The notes: generated by a model not told the origin, from the letters alone. Positions 11,301 to 21,540 are shown, numbered from the stretch's first letter. The stretch is DNA of 64,000 nt from Angiostrongylus vasorum (GCA_018806985.1 JADANN010000010.1:1-64000), one strand, 5' to 3'. Numbers and translations are program-made.

Positions 11301-11719
11301 CAATGAGTAAACGGTGGGTGTTTAAATGAAGCTGCTTCTTATGCGAATGCAAGTTTATTTGTTAAGTTTTTATCTGCTAGGGTTATGAAAGTGTTTGACT
11401 GAGTAGATCGTATGTCAGTTTTACCTTTCCAGGCTCTGAAGAAGGCGAAACCGCCGAAAGCCTCAGCTATTGCATCCTAATAAATTCTATAATACCAACC
11501 TCGTGTCTGCTTATTGAATAAAACACTGAATTACCAACTGAGATTTCTTGTTAACCTAAGCATTCAGCGAATTATCTAAGTACAACTATGAACTGCAAGT
11601 TAACGCGTCCTTAAACAAGCGAATCTCCTCTTAACGCGTTACCTCATTAACATCCCATACATCTCGAGAGCCGTCTCCTAATTGTTCCCCATCACTTCCA
11701 CTATCAGGTAGCGAAATCA
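5230..11719 (-). CDS. CPEB1: CPEB1-type cytoplasmic polyadenylation element binding protein
   Basis: An RNA-binding translational regulator. In animals CPEB binds U-rich elements in mRNA 3' UTRs and controls poly(A) length in germ cells and neurons. Minus-strand exons: 11643-11719, 9684-9715, 9487-9635, 9331-9431, 9182-9271, 7087-7202, 6083-6200, 5936-6022, 5442-5536, 5230-5340. From 9635 downward every junction is phase-consistent. RRM1 starts with YSRKVFVGGLP (RNP2), continues with FGPLMVEWPKK and has RNP1 KGCAFLIF. The linker is VQICPWRLEDSDY. RRM2 has VFVGGVPKPIRA, HIMDRLFGNV and ERVTFTDYGSYIKA. The ZZ domain begins KPYVLNDQLCEEC and APFFCPRLDCLQ. The linker and ZZ resemble vertebrate CPEB1 more than CPEB2-4. 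The final exon (last Cys/His ligands) and the true start were not found, and the 9684-9715 exon does not join 11643 in phase, so an exon is probably missing there. Introns carry PLE, A and C elements. Which nematode paralogue (fog-1 or cpb type) is not decided. Confidence 0.93.
5442..6200 (-). CDS. CPEB1: CPEB exons encoding RRM2
   Basis: Three exons, 6083-6200, 5936-6022 and 5442-5536, join in phases 1 and 1 and end in phase 0. The first reads in frame through a tempting GTAAGT at about 6144-6149. Keeping it as coding gives an inter-RRM linker with the same spacing as vertebrate CPEB1, so no intron is called there. RRM2 carries RNP2 VFVGGV and a RNP1-like GAERVTFT. The downstream block EQYVQLSHGEIEKR matches the family pattern at the RRM2 end. 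Confidence 0.93.
6390..6760 (-). mobile_element. tRNA-derived SINE, family C
   Basis: This is a nearly full-length copy in a CPEB intron (between exons 6200 and 7087), in the same orientation as the gene. The shared module with GACCCGGAGGGATGAGAG appears on the plus strand near 6658-6675. The tRNA-like head is more decayed than in the 590-955 copy. Confidence 0.7.
7680..7935 (+). mobile_element. Family A repeat, near full length
   Basis: Starts GACTGCAGCCTCA and runs through CCGTTGACGGATGATTGCTGATGGCAC to the 3' block TTTGCAAATATCTCAGCA. It contains an A-box-like TGGCGTGGTAG and a B-box-like ATTCGATCCC, which suggests a tRNA-derived head placed internally. It lies in a CPEB intron. Confidence 0.65.
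8030..8405. mobile_element. Family A repeat, fold-back inverted pair
   Basis: The left half (8030-8235) is family A in reverse and the right half (about 8205-8405) is family A in forward orientation. The pair meets around CGGGTGATTGCTGATGACGC. Both outer ends carry TTTGCAAATATCTC(A/G)GCA or its complement, so the unit can fold into a long hairpin. Confidence 0.75.
8537..9140 (+). mobile_element. PLE fragment, 3' end
   Basis: Begins in the end of the GIY-YIG region (CCACTAGGCACGCA, as at 28857) and continues through the 3' untranslated part to the terminal block near CACGAGGTTAAAG. The coding part is frameshifted and dead. It is 5'-truncated and lies in the CPEB intron downstream of exon 9182-9271. 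Confidence 0.7.
8935..8972 (+). ncRNA. Decayed hammerhead-like motif of a PLE end
   Basis: AGGGCTCTGGGGAGGCG then GAAACGTCAG keeps the outline of the motif at 29251-29288, but helix II pairing and the CTGA core are broken. It is a relic and not an expected active ribozyme. Confidence 0.35.
9756..10712 (-). mobile_element. PLE 3' half, minus arm of a head-to-head pair
   Basis: The minus strand encodes a decayed stretch of the PLE C-terminal region: NGYETVA, then a Cys-rich segment with CPTGRD and CMSSGTVYL leading into the GIY-YIG domain, then the 3' untranslated part and terminal block. Frameshifts are frequent. The inner edge abuts the plus arm at about 10713-10725. Confidence 0.8.
9826..9861 (-). 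ncRNA. Hammerhead-like ribozyme motif, PLE end
   Basis: On the minus strand: GGCT, CTGAAGA, A, GGTG-AAAC-CGCC (helix II with one G-U pair), GAAACGTC, AGC. Helix I can pair GGCT with AGC. PLEs are known to carry small hammerheads of this type. The self-complementary ACGT leaves helix III minimal unless two RNAs pair. Confidence 0.55.
10713..11533 (+). mobile_element. PLE 3' half, plus arm of a head-to-head pair
   Basis: The plus strand repeats the same material as the minus arm in opposite orientation, starting near GCAGCCATAAAACGTTTCC and ending in TTATTGAATAAAACAC. It is also frameshifted. The two arms are diverged from each other at many sites, so the pairing looks old. Confidence 0.8.
11431..11468 (+). 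ncRNA. Hammerhead-like motif, core partly lost
   Basis: The same layout as 29251-29288, with helix II GGCG-AAAC-CGCC intact. The block after GAAA reads GCCTC instead of CGTC, so the cleavage-site context is changed and activity is unlikely. Confidence 0.45.
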
Positions 11720-11947
11720 CTGAAAAATTAGGTTCAAGTGCTTGTCTAGAAGAATTTGCTCATCTCTTTCTTTCTCCCTGGATGGTTAAACGCCCACTAT
11801 TTCACGCAATAGTCACAGATTACAACCAGGAAGATAGTCGCGCTGTAACTTCGAAAATGAGACTCCACGCCGCTTCGACAATGTATGATGTTTTGGCGGA
11901 CAAACCGTCAAACTTCTATTTTTAGTCCACATTTTCATAACTGCTCG

Positions 11948-12345
11948 CGATGGTTTACCGCCTCATCGTGGCTGGGAGGTGTTCCTGGGTGTCGGGCTGT
12001 GATGTACAGCAGGGAATTCATCCTCTGGCTGGGTCTGCCGAGCTAAGAAGGAGTCTGGCGCTTCAATTAGGAAGCCTAACTAAGAGTAAACCAATGCCAG
12101 GAGCCACCACCGTCCTGGTATTAAATTAGTAGCGTGGTGGCAAACCTCCCTCTGGTCCAAGAGGGTGGCGACTGTTTGTGATGATGACGACCTGCGGCAG
12201 ACTTTAGCCAAGCTGACCTCGGGATTCCAAGGAACCACAATGGCTTAGCCAGCAAATCTCAGATAAAAAATGGAGATTATGCTGAGGCTCCCACAATGAG
12301 TGAGGACGGGCCATCCAAGTATCCAACTGAGTAGGTAAGTAAGTA
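11948..12345 (+). mobile_element. Family D interspersed repeat
   Basis: Starts GGTTTACCGCCTCATCGTGG and ends with GGACGGGCCATCCAAGTATCC followed by GTAGGTAAGTAAGTA. Five other copies are seen in this window (two more plus, three minus). No A/B boxes, terminal inverted repeats or coding frame are visible. The short-motif 3' tail suggests a LINE-mobilised element. Confidence 0.7.
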
Positions 12346-12469
12346 TTTTCATAACTTATCTTTTATTTAAACCACATGGAACGAAAATTTGTCAGCTCAC
12401 GTATACGGCATAGAAGTTTTTTTGTACGAATACAAATGGAGAACTCATCGACTACGAGATCGTATATTC

Positions 12470-12850
12470 CGTAATAAACACAATGATGCGGAGATATTTG
12501 CAAAGCTCTGGACCGTGGATGTCCGCGGTGAGGACTGAACACGTTATTACCTTTTCTGGGGGTTAACGCGTTCACCACCACACCATGCACGTCTTTCGTC
12601 TCGCCTTTCTCTCAGCAATGTTATTGACCAATATGTGCTGTTAGCAGTCACCCGCCAACTGGGATCGATCTGCCAATAACACGGCTGAGAGAAAGCCGAA
12701 TCGAAGGACTCGATTGGTGTAGTGATGAACGCGTTGGCACCCGGAAAGCCGGAGCTTTGCAAATATCTCAGCATCATTATGGTTATATTCCACATAACAC
12801 TCTGCCATTAAAAAAGAGTAGGCAGTAAATAAAAAGTTACGACGCATTCC
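12470..12850. mobile_element. Family A repeat, fold-back inverted pair
   Basis: The left half (12470-12660) is reversed and the right half (12640-12850) forward, like 8030-8405. It ends with GTAGGCAGTAAATAAAAAGTT, the full 3' tail of the family. Confidence 0.7.
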
Positions 12851-13154
12851 GCAATCAGTGGTGAAGCTACTTGTTTCTTGTCAAGCGGAGTTCTAAACGC
12901 AGAGCAACGATTTATTTAGATTAGAATGGATACAGGGAGACCGCCTCCCTCTTTCTTTTTTCAACGGAGTGATTTATTCCATCCATATACATAATTCATT
13001 TTTCATGCACGCACTTGTGGCTTGAGGGTTCCTTAGCATCTATGTGAACTACATCTTGTACATCGATTACGGCTAGACGTGTAAATCATGTGGCTGATAA
13101 AGAATAGTTCGATGTTCAAGAAGTAGTCTCAACGTTTACTCCGTGAGAATCAAA

Positions 13155-13232
13155 AAAAAGAAAGAGAGAGAGAGAGAAAGTGAAAGGGGAGAAAGGGAAA
13201 AGGAATGAGGAAGAAAGAAAGAGTGAGATACT
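13155..13232. repeat. Purine-rich low-complexity tract
   Basis: About 75 bases are nearly all A and G on the plus strand, including a short (GA)n run. No gene or binding function can be assigned. Confidence 0.8.
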
Positions 13233-13276
13233 AGTATAGCCATATGATATGGCACTGCCAGCTACTGATTGTTGAC

Positions 13277-13447
13277 ATCCTCCGTTGAGTTTGTTCATCA
13301 ACGAACCCACTGGGCAATTCTATCGTGCATTAGAGGATGAAAGGGAATTTTACAGTGGATTATTGGCTATGCATGTCAATTTGTTATTCAACCGCATTGA
13401 ATATCTTCTTGGGAACCATTTTGATGTAATTTCAGCTTCAAAGTGAT
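13277..13447 (+). CDS. Possible coding exon, unidentified
   Basis: The plus strand has an open stretch ending in a stop after DVISASK. It includes INEPTGQFYRALEDEREF and AMHVNLLFNRIEYLLG, which look protein-like. No matching splice partner or start was found, and it lies opposite a probable CPEB intron. It could be a nested gene, a retro-copy or chance. Confidence 0.25.
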
Positions 13448-13744
13448 CGTGAAGAAAAATTGAATCGTTGATTACCGTAATGGCAATGGGAGCAATAATT
13501 ACTCGCATCCTCCTTCAAATCTGTCGTTTTCTTCTGCACCATTGTTGCCTTCTAGGGTCGTTCATGTTGCACATTCGGTAAAGCAACGGATTTATCGAGC
13601 CAGATAACTTTTAACTCCTAAATAACAAAGCAGGAATAACCAATGACAAAATTGTTAGGTACGATTACGAAATTAGCAGATGGACATTTTACGGATTATG
13701 GTATGGGCTGGTAGCTATTCTTTGTTACATAACCCGACGTCACA

Positions 13745-14040
13745 TATCTTGTTGTGAGGATCCCAGCGCTTCTGGTATTCGATTCGTCTCCTCGCTACCA
13801 TCATTCATGAAAACATTCGAAATTTTTTCCATGCGGGTTCCGCTACTGTTTGAGGATTTTGGCCTTCGTTATAAATGTCGATGAGTGCTGGTTGAATCGA
13901 TTCTTCCTGAGTTCGCGTAATAGTCTGTCTATAGGCGTTCTCCATTTGGAATATAGGGCAATAACTCGCTTCCAGACAAATTTGGCATGTATTTCTGACC
14001 CCGAAACTATGGGAGGCTTGGTGGGCTCTCGGAAGAGTTC
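13745..14040 (-). mobile_element. tRNA-derived SINE, family C, partial
   Basis: This copy keeps the 3' part and the shared body module up to CCCGAAACTATGGGAGGCTTGG but lacks the tRNA-like head. It is more diverged than the copies at 590 and 61735. Confidence 0.55.
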
Positions 14041-15214
14041 TAAAAAAAATTAAAAATGAAATGGAAACGCCTCTAGGCACTGAAATCCAAAGATGTCGTG
14101 GTCTTTACGTGGAGACAGTCCGACAGATGTTTCCAGTTGTCCAGTTCCCATCACGTTATCAGCATGATCGCGCAACAGCCAAAACTCACTCAGAATCCTA
14201 TGTAGTTCCACATCCCGTTTTTCGGATAATTCAAGAAGAGCAAGTCACTTGCTCAAATAACATCGTCCTGAAAGATATCTAGTCCAATGTGAGAAAGCCA
14301 CCTACAATTTACAAGCGTAGCGCGTTTCCCTGCAGTGACAACCTGAGAACCATCAAGCATTCACGGGATACTATAGAAGAAGCCTTATCTAACTGGTTAC
14401 ATACCATCCAAATGAAGGTTGTGTTGGACTCAAGTGAGTCTTGATGAAGTTTGGTCGCAAGAATAAAACGGATGACACGAATTCCCCATAAAAATTACTG
14501 TAGCTCCTAGATGTTAATTTTTTTAAAATATCCCAAAGTGCAACTACGTATTTCACTGGTGGTAAAAAAGTAAACACGCATTGAAAGTGCCCCCTTGAAA
14601 ACGCTTCACTGGTAACGAAGTCCAGTAAAACCTCTTTCTACTCCATTTGGCAGTGGCAAAGAAATAAATATTATCCGGGTGCTTTTTGTTTACAAACCAC
14701 AGAACCACTTGTGGAGACTAATCGATACGTAAAATCCTTTAAACGTCAACTCCTATTTAAAACGTTTATTTGCGAGTTATTCAATCACAAAAGAATGATG
14801 AGAATTCCCTCTGATGTAATCATAGATGGTTACCAACCGTTGTGGTTATATTTGTTGTATTACGACCATTGTAGATGTGAAAACCCTAGCGACCTCTGGA
14901 ATTTCTCAGTTGGACTGCCGGACGGAAACGTCGGACTTCATCTCGGCTTGGAAACGTTGTTGAGTGATGAAGATCAACATCGGAGTGTGACCTCACCAGA
15001 AGCACGCTTCAATCACTATGAGTCGCTATCCCTTACCTCTCAATGACTTAGATAGGCATGACTTGTTTCATTCACGAAGTTACACTTCAGCAAATTACCA
15101 CACTATTTGGTATAGCAAACTGTATTATCACTTATCTTCTTGGTATCTGATGCACATATTATCAACATTATTGTCCGCACCTCGCAAGGTTCATCCGATC
15201 GTCTTGTTCTGTAC

Positions 15215-15353
15215 CTCTCAGTTCTTTCTCCCCGTTCATCTTGATAATACGGGGTCGCATTCGTTCTAGAGAGTCCTCCGAATCGAGAGTTGGAGCGGAA
15301 TAAAATTCCTCAAACATTAGATCGATACATTTTCTTTCACTAATGCTCAAATT
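15215..15353 (-). CDS. Probable upstream exon of the CPEB gene
   Basis: A minus-strand open stretch rich in charged residues contains MFEEFYSAPTLDSEDSLERM. It ends at GAGAG|GTACAG in phase 1, which fits the two-base start of the exon at 11643-11719 (acceptor TTTTTCAG). The N-terminal regions of CPEB proteins are poorly conserved and acidic or low-complexity, so the match is by position, strand and phase, not by homology. The start of this exon is not resolved: a stop lies shortly upstream and no convincing acceptor is seen. Confidence 0.5.
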
Positions 15354-15688
15354 TCGTTTAGATTATCGCTATTATTCTTAAGGCAAAAGCAACTACTTGA
15401 AAATTAGGGCGAGTTTCATAAAAAGGAGTACGTTCATCAGCTTAGAATAGATGTAGGTGGTGGTGGAGAAGAGCACTGCATGATCCTACATTTGTCGATG
15501 GCAGTTTCTCAGTGTTGTGCAGCGATCGCCTCTTTACAAGTATGTGATAAAGTAGTAGCTTAGAAAAGATTTGGCACCTTGAAATGTTTATCGATTTGGA
15601 AAGCAGAAAGCTCTAAAGTCCCGTGCTGCTTTTTTTTCATTCGCTCCACACCAATCATAGCTGACCATATAACTTCTGGAAATCTTAC

Positions 15689-15884
15689 CTGACTCAACCT
15701 TCCTATGCTTTCTCTTCACGAATTTCCGTTTTGCTGCTTTACAACGACCGAACGCTTTCTTTTCTGCGCATTCCGACAACTCCCCTTGTACAGTTCCCAC
15801 AGGAATTTCAATTTCTTCTTCCTCGTTTGTGGGATTATTTCCTTTCTTTCTCCCAATGCATTCTTCTTTCTTGTTTTGTTTAGT
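15689..15884 (-). CDS. Lysine-rich exon, gene unknown (possibly 5' end of the CPEB gene)
   Basis: A 65-codon open exon on the minus strand is bounded by acceptor CTTTAG at 15885 and donor TCAG|GTAAGA. It encodes an acidic patch (NEEEEIEIPVG) followed by a strongly basic segment (AAKRKFVKRKHRKVES). Its phase-1 end does not match the start I can see for 15215-15353, so membership in the CPEB gene is only suggested by strand and proximity. Confidence 0.45.
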
Positions 15885-16434
15885 CTAAAGTACCGGTTAA
15901 GAACTGCTTAACGCTTCCAATACTAGAGTACAACATTCAAATGTATTACTACAAAATCAGCTTTATACATACTGTCGGTTAAGGACAGACATCTCATATG
16001 TAATGCCACTAAAAGCAATTTTAGAAATGAATATTTCTTCTTAGATGTCAACTCTTACTTTACTACTCACCTCGTGTTTTTCGCGTACCCTGAAGGACCC
16101 ACCATTCAAATTCAAATGACGTCGTTTGCGCATCTAAAAGCTACATGTTTCTGGTTTTTATAACAGGGTCTTCAAAGTTCATTAGAATTTTCTTAACTTT
16201 TGGAAAACCAGCCAGCTATGAAGCAGCGACGAATGAAAATGAACCTCACTACATCCACACAACAGCCGTAGCTTTTTTTGATTCTTTCATTATCAACTAC
16301 GCATTGTTGTTTATTATCTTTCTATCACTTTAAAGCAAATTCTAGAAGAATTACTTGCTAGCTCGAAGATCTATTAAAAAACACATCCTTAGAAAAAATA
16401 TTTCCTTACAAAGTGTTGCGATTAAGGATGTGTG

Positions 16435-16505
16435 ACGCAGCAGCCATTGTAGGTGCCCTTTGTGCACGTGGTCTCTGGTTCGATCCGTCATCTAGTGATA
16501 AGCAG
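16435..16505 (+). mobile_element. tRNA-like SINE head
   Basis: TGACGCAGCAG resembles an A box and CTGGTTCGATCC is a near-perfect B box 35-40 bases later. The T-arm stem does not pair beyond the box, so this is a tRNA-derived element and not a tRNA gene. It sits directly before an RTE 3' end. Confidence 0.45.
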
Positions 16506-16549
16506 GCACCCATTCATGATATAACTAACACAAACAACATCCTGCCGAA

Positions 16550-16760
16550 ACGTGAGGCTCTGATCCTCGAAATCTATCTCATCTTCGAGACTCAGGAGAG
16601 CCCAAATCGATAGCGAAACATAGATGACCCGGTTATACAATCTGAAGAATAGCAGATAGGTGGACGAAAAGTAATGTAAAGAGGACCCCACTAGGATGAA
16701 TTCCCTAGGACGACCACCTACACGTTGGGCGGACGTGTTCACAAGCAATGTCAGTCACCG
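16550..16760 (+). mobile_element. RTE-type LINE fragment, 3' end
   Basis: The C-terminal coding end includes a segment readable as RPPTRWADVF, a block common at the end of nematode RTE proteins. It aligns by eye with the complement of 43650-43870 and of 32030-32350. It is frameshifted and 5'-truncated. Confidence 0.55.
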
Positions 16761-17663
16761 CCGTATCGCGTGTTAAATTTCACCTACACCTGCTCCTAGT
16801 CATTCTTTCCATGTCATATGAAAACTCCCTTACTTGCAGATTTAATAAGACTGACGATACTCTAGGCAGACGTATATTACGGTGCCCATGTCTAATGTTG
16901 TCCACACATCAAAATTCCCATTGGAAGCAGACAGAAGGTTATTATCAAAATATTTATCTCGCACAAGGTATTACTTCAGCGGATTTCGTCTTCTCCGGAA
17001 CCTCAGAAGGTCATATTGAAAACTCGTGGAAAGGTAAATCAATGATGAATGCGAAAGTTAATACAATGTCGATCCTCGAATTCCTGCACTGAATTCTTTG
17101 AAATAAGCAGAAGAATTACAATTATCTGTAAAATGAAGAAAACCTCAAGAAACACAGCGTGCAAGGGTGGTCAAGAAAAACCTATACTCTGGTAAAGTAA
17201 AAAAAGAGCGACCCAGGAGCCGTGGTTGACCAACGTGTCTAAGGAGATTGCTAAAGGAAAATAACATTTGTGTAAGAAAACAAAAGCTTGAAGTAGAAGG
17301 AAACGAATTTTTAAGACTACTTGACATAGACATAGGTTCCAATATAGCAAATGTGGTATTATGCTAATCAGCGTCGTCCACTTCTAAGTGATCGTACTCT
17401 CGAAACATCGCAAAGCGCTCTAAACAACGAAAAAGTCTTGCTCCCTTCCAGCAAAACTTTCAGATCTTTCCACATCACTGATTGGATTTCGTGAAGCTGG
17501 AACCTGGATGTTCAACTTACCTCATAGGAACTACATTTGAATCAATAAATACCTCTGGTTTCATTTTTTTTTCCACTTTAATTCAATTAAGCACACTTAG
17601 CACTAAGAAACAAGAATAAAACTGCTCACGTCTGGCTTACCTAAGAGTAGTTGCATATCCGGT

Positions 17664-17950
17664 ATAAAGGATAAAGGATAAAGCTCTGGGCGTTGATCAA
17701 TCCCTGAGGCATGTGCAATGCATTAGACTTCATTAAGCATCGTTTGAGGTGGTTGAATGCATGTCTGGCCTTTACAACGACTCGCGGTGGCCTACTGATG
17801 TATCGAGCCAGTGCTCCTATCCTCCCAGGCGAGTCTGGTACCAATTTGCCGAGCCCAGAGGGGTGAACGGCTTGGTGGGCCATGGGCGCGAGGAGCGATT
17901 CCACGTGTGTGTTGCAGGGTGCCTCCGAGCATTGCCCCACACGCGCAGGC
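17664..17950 (-). mobile_element. tRNA-derived SINE, family B
   Basis: A near-complete copy. In minus orientation it has the head TGTGGGGCAATGC-like A box, B box GGAATCGCTCC, the shared GACCCCGG-type module (here GAGCCCAGAGGGGTG on the plus strand) and the AAAGGATAAAG tail complement at 17666. Confidence 0.75.
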
Positions 17951-18999
17951 TGTACAAAGATCATTTAAATAGGATGAAAGACTTACAACAAAAAAGAAGT
18001 ACGGTGTGGTTAGTTACGAAATCAGCACAAACAGCGAAATCAAAACCAACAAGGGTAATAGCGCTTATAGAACAGCTCATAGAAGTAAACAAATGAAAAG
18101 ATATTCCAAGAAAAACAGTAATTCAGCACAACAATATGTAGATAAAATACAAAGAATCGAAAATCGAAATAAACATACTGGCAGTACAAATTAGATAACA
18201 AGGTTGGAAAAGACCAAGAAGTTTATAACAGAATATATGACGTCGATTACCAAGATATATGCAGAAGGACATCTCGTGAACACAACTTTCTCCATTCATG
18301 GTTACAACAAAACAAAACCATTTTATTCTATTTGGTTCACAAATCCACCATATTGAACGACTCTAGGGTATTAGGGTACTACACACAAACTCAGCAGCGA
18401 GGTCCGTTTTCGTGTAATGCCGAAAGTTGATGAGCCACAAAAGCTCTACGACGAAATCGAAACAGTTCCACTGTGAATCGTTATAAACCTGGAACACATT
18501 CACCATCAAAAATGTTTAAATCGGTTTTCATGAATACTGTGAATTGTTAAAATACGGATATTTGGAAGATTTGGAGTTATTCACCTATTCAGAAACCTGT
18601 TTGAGATACGACTGCCAAAGGAGTGCATGTTAAAACCAAAAATTAAAAATCACGCATACTATCACATTCGTGTGAAAAAGTAAAGGGAACGAACTTATGT
18701 TGTTCTATGCTGAATTGACAGACGATAACCGAGTTGTCCCATGTAGTGTTTTCTGAACATACACCACTCAGCCACTAGGAATGAACGATAGAACAAGAAC
18801 CCGAAATTCTGACATGTTGATCATCTCCGATCTTGTATCCAAATTTAAACTAACAGCTCGAAAAGGAAATATTAATGGAATTGCAGTACTTCCTCCTTCC
18901 ATCTAAAAGTTTGAAATAAGTTGGAAGTGGAAGAAGATCACTAAGAGGTAGAATAACATGTTGAAAAAGCGTTCCCCATAAGGGTCTAATGACTATAAA

Positions 19000-19270
19000 A
19001 AAAGCATAAACCTCTCGGCGTTGACCAATCCTTGAGGGATGCGCCATGCATGCGACTTCATTAAGCATCGTTGGAGGTTACTGAATGCATATCTGGCTTT
19101 TACAATGACTCGCGGTGGTTTACCGATGTATCGAACCAGTGCTATTATCCTCCCAGACAAGTCTGGTACCAATTTGCTGACACCGGAGTGATGTAAGTCT
19201 TGGTGGGCCGTGGGCTCGAGGATCCATTGTGGAATGTATGTTGAGGGCTCCTCGATTACTGCGCCACATT
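19000..19270 (-). mobile_element. tRNA-derived SINE, family B
   Basis: A near-complete copy with the same order of blocks as 25301-25575. The module reads GACACCGGAGTGATGTAAG and the head is decayed (ATTACTGCGCCACATTC). Confidence 0.7.
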
Positions 19271-19279
19271 CACCCTAAT

Positions 19280-21170
19280 GACTATAGAACGTGATAAATT
19301 ATCTCTGGCAACGAATAGACACTGCTAATGTTATGTAATCTAATTAGAAAGCTAAAAGAACAATTTACGATGTACCGTGGTATACTACGGAGTGGAGGAC
19401 CGGCAGCACTTTAGACAATGAGCTAAATGATGCGGGAAATGACGATGTGGGAAATGTCTTCGATCAAAATATGTTGCCCGAATGCACAAAAATTCACAGG
19501 GGAAAAAAAACTTAATAAATTCTGGAGAGTTAGGGAGAGGAAAACACAAACCCCGTTTTCCATGGAAAACGACCGATGTGGTGGATCCTTTAAAAGACGA
19601 GGACGTGCTGTATGATACAAATCGTATAGAAGTGTAGTCACTGTTATATCGTAGCCATTATGCCATAATGTATTAAAATCATATTATTTTTTGAAAGAAG
19701 GTCAAAATTTGATACAAAAACATGAGATAAAAACAGCACGACAGTTCCAAAAACGTGAAAGGGATCTGTAATGACCTAATTGGCTAATAAATTAAAAAGA
19801 AGACCAAGGCACTTATGTGTACGTGAAATATCGAACCAGAACAAGAACAGAAACAGCTCGCAAGGAGGAACAGTGCGCTAAAATTCGTTCTGATAGTTAT
19901 TGGGACAAAATACGAAACCGACGAGGTATTGGCAGAGGAAAATCGATCGGTAATCGACCAGAACACAAGGTTAAAAGAAAAGCTCATTACAAATAAACCG
20001 GGGGGATTAGAGGTCGAGTTGGGGGCAAATCGATTCTTACGCAAGCAGTAGTTAATGAATAACAGAGTAGAAAATGGTGGGAAGGCAAAAGAACACTGTC
20101 AACGAATGTTCTCACAAATCCATTTCAGAGAAGTCGATAAAGCCAAAAGTCTCAAGCGACAAGGCTAGAGGGAACAAGTAGGACAAGAAGTGCACAAAAA
20201 AGAGGAGAAACTGTTTACAAAGGCTAAAAGGAATGTTAGTAAACCCATTTATCGTAAAAAATCGGTGATAAATGGTAGAGACAATGCATGACTGTCGTCA
20301 GAAGCGAGGTAAATAGCATTGGATGTCATTTGGTAAATCACGGACTCAGCACTAATACTGGAAAAAAAACCGACATAGGGTTTTACGGGAAAGCCACCGT
20401 AAAGCGGATAACAGTTCAGACTGCAGTGAAACTTACCAGAAAATTGCCAAATGAGACTCACAACAATGTGGTGACACCGTGTGAGTAGTACGCGACGGCA
20501 CTGATACTCCAGAATGTTGAAACCTGCTGATCCAAGACATCAATGCACAAAACCACCAAACCATAACCCAGCTATAGCGAACCCTCGAAAGAAGCAGATA
20601 ATTACCTTGAAAAGTAACTGGCCATTAGGTGATTAACATCGAAATACAATTTCAGCGGGAGCAAATGCCCCGAGTGCGTGCAACAACAATCGACAACATC
20701 TTGACTGAGCTTCTTTGACGGAGTTACGGTGGATTCGGTTGGCCAGCTGTACAAATATCCGATCTCTTTGATATGGACTGTTGATACACTATGTTATTAC
20801 ACACTTTGTAATCACGTCAAATGATCATGGAGACGCTAATAAACTGTTAACTGCGATGAGAATACACGAGGAACGGTGGAACCACCAGAACTTGAGCTTA
20901 TATGCCACTTTTAAAACTCTCTATTCAACATACTGGAATCTTAAAGCAATGCTCTTAGCAGAGTAGCAAACAAGAACAAAGCTATTCCATTTAGTGTTCG
21001 AGCGTGATGACAAAGCACTCCTTCCTAAGGTTCACTTCTGCACTTTTTCCGGAATGCTTCAACAGGTTCAACACGGATACTTTATACTCCTCTGCAAAAA
21101 TGGAGAGTTCTACATGAAAAACTTACGTCTAATGTCCTTTAAAGGTGTTTTTTAACCAAAGTAAGACAAG
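19280..21170. other. Unresolved A-rich stretch
   Basis: The plus strand is purine-rich and reads like decayed coding DNA, with short open pieces rich in Lys, Asn and Thr. No motif of a known transposon protein was found and no splice pairs hold together. An old retroelement or pseudogene is possible. Confidence 0.3.
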
Positions 21171-21179
21171 TCATTTTAC

Positions 21180-21540
21180 GGAGGACGCATGGGGCAAAAG
21201 ATAGAACGGGAAGATTTTGAAGTGAAAGTCAAAATCCGCGCTCATGGAAACCAAGATCAGCGCACAAAACTTCACAGTCGTTTTAGATGAATCCAAAAAA
21301 CTCGAAGATGAACCGTAGCATTATTATTAGGAGTGGTCTTGCACCACACTTTCTGGATAATTCATTGACCTGAACCACACACATTCATAACCCGTGTAGG
21401 ACTCGCTGCGGTTGGACTTCATCAAATAACTGAAAGGCATATGAAGAAGAAAACGGTGCGTGCATAAAAAGAAGGTGTCTATTGTGCGACTGAAATCTAG
21501 ACATCGAGTGTTTCTGCTGGCGTTATTAAAGTGTTCATAG
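21180..21540 (+). mobile_element. PLE fragment, 3' part
   Basis: Matches the end of the GIY-YIG region and the 3' untranslated part of the PLE at 28860-29220 (GAAGATTTTGAAGTGAAAGTC, GGTTGGACTTCATC). It stops before the hammerhead-like block, where family A sequence follows. Confidence 0.65.

Noticed and set aside
14711..15046. 111-codon plus-strand frame
   Set aside because: It includes GLPDGNVGLHLGLETLLSDE, which looks partly natural, but there are no splice sites or family match and the probable gene on this stretch is on the minus strand.
17641..18096. Frames of about 110 codons over 17.6-18.1 kb and 25.4-25.7 kb
   Set aside because: They lie inside family B SINE copies and are translations of the repeat.
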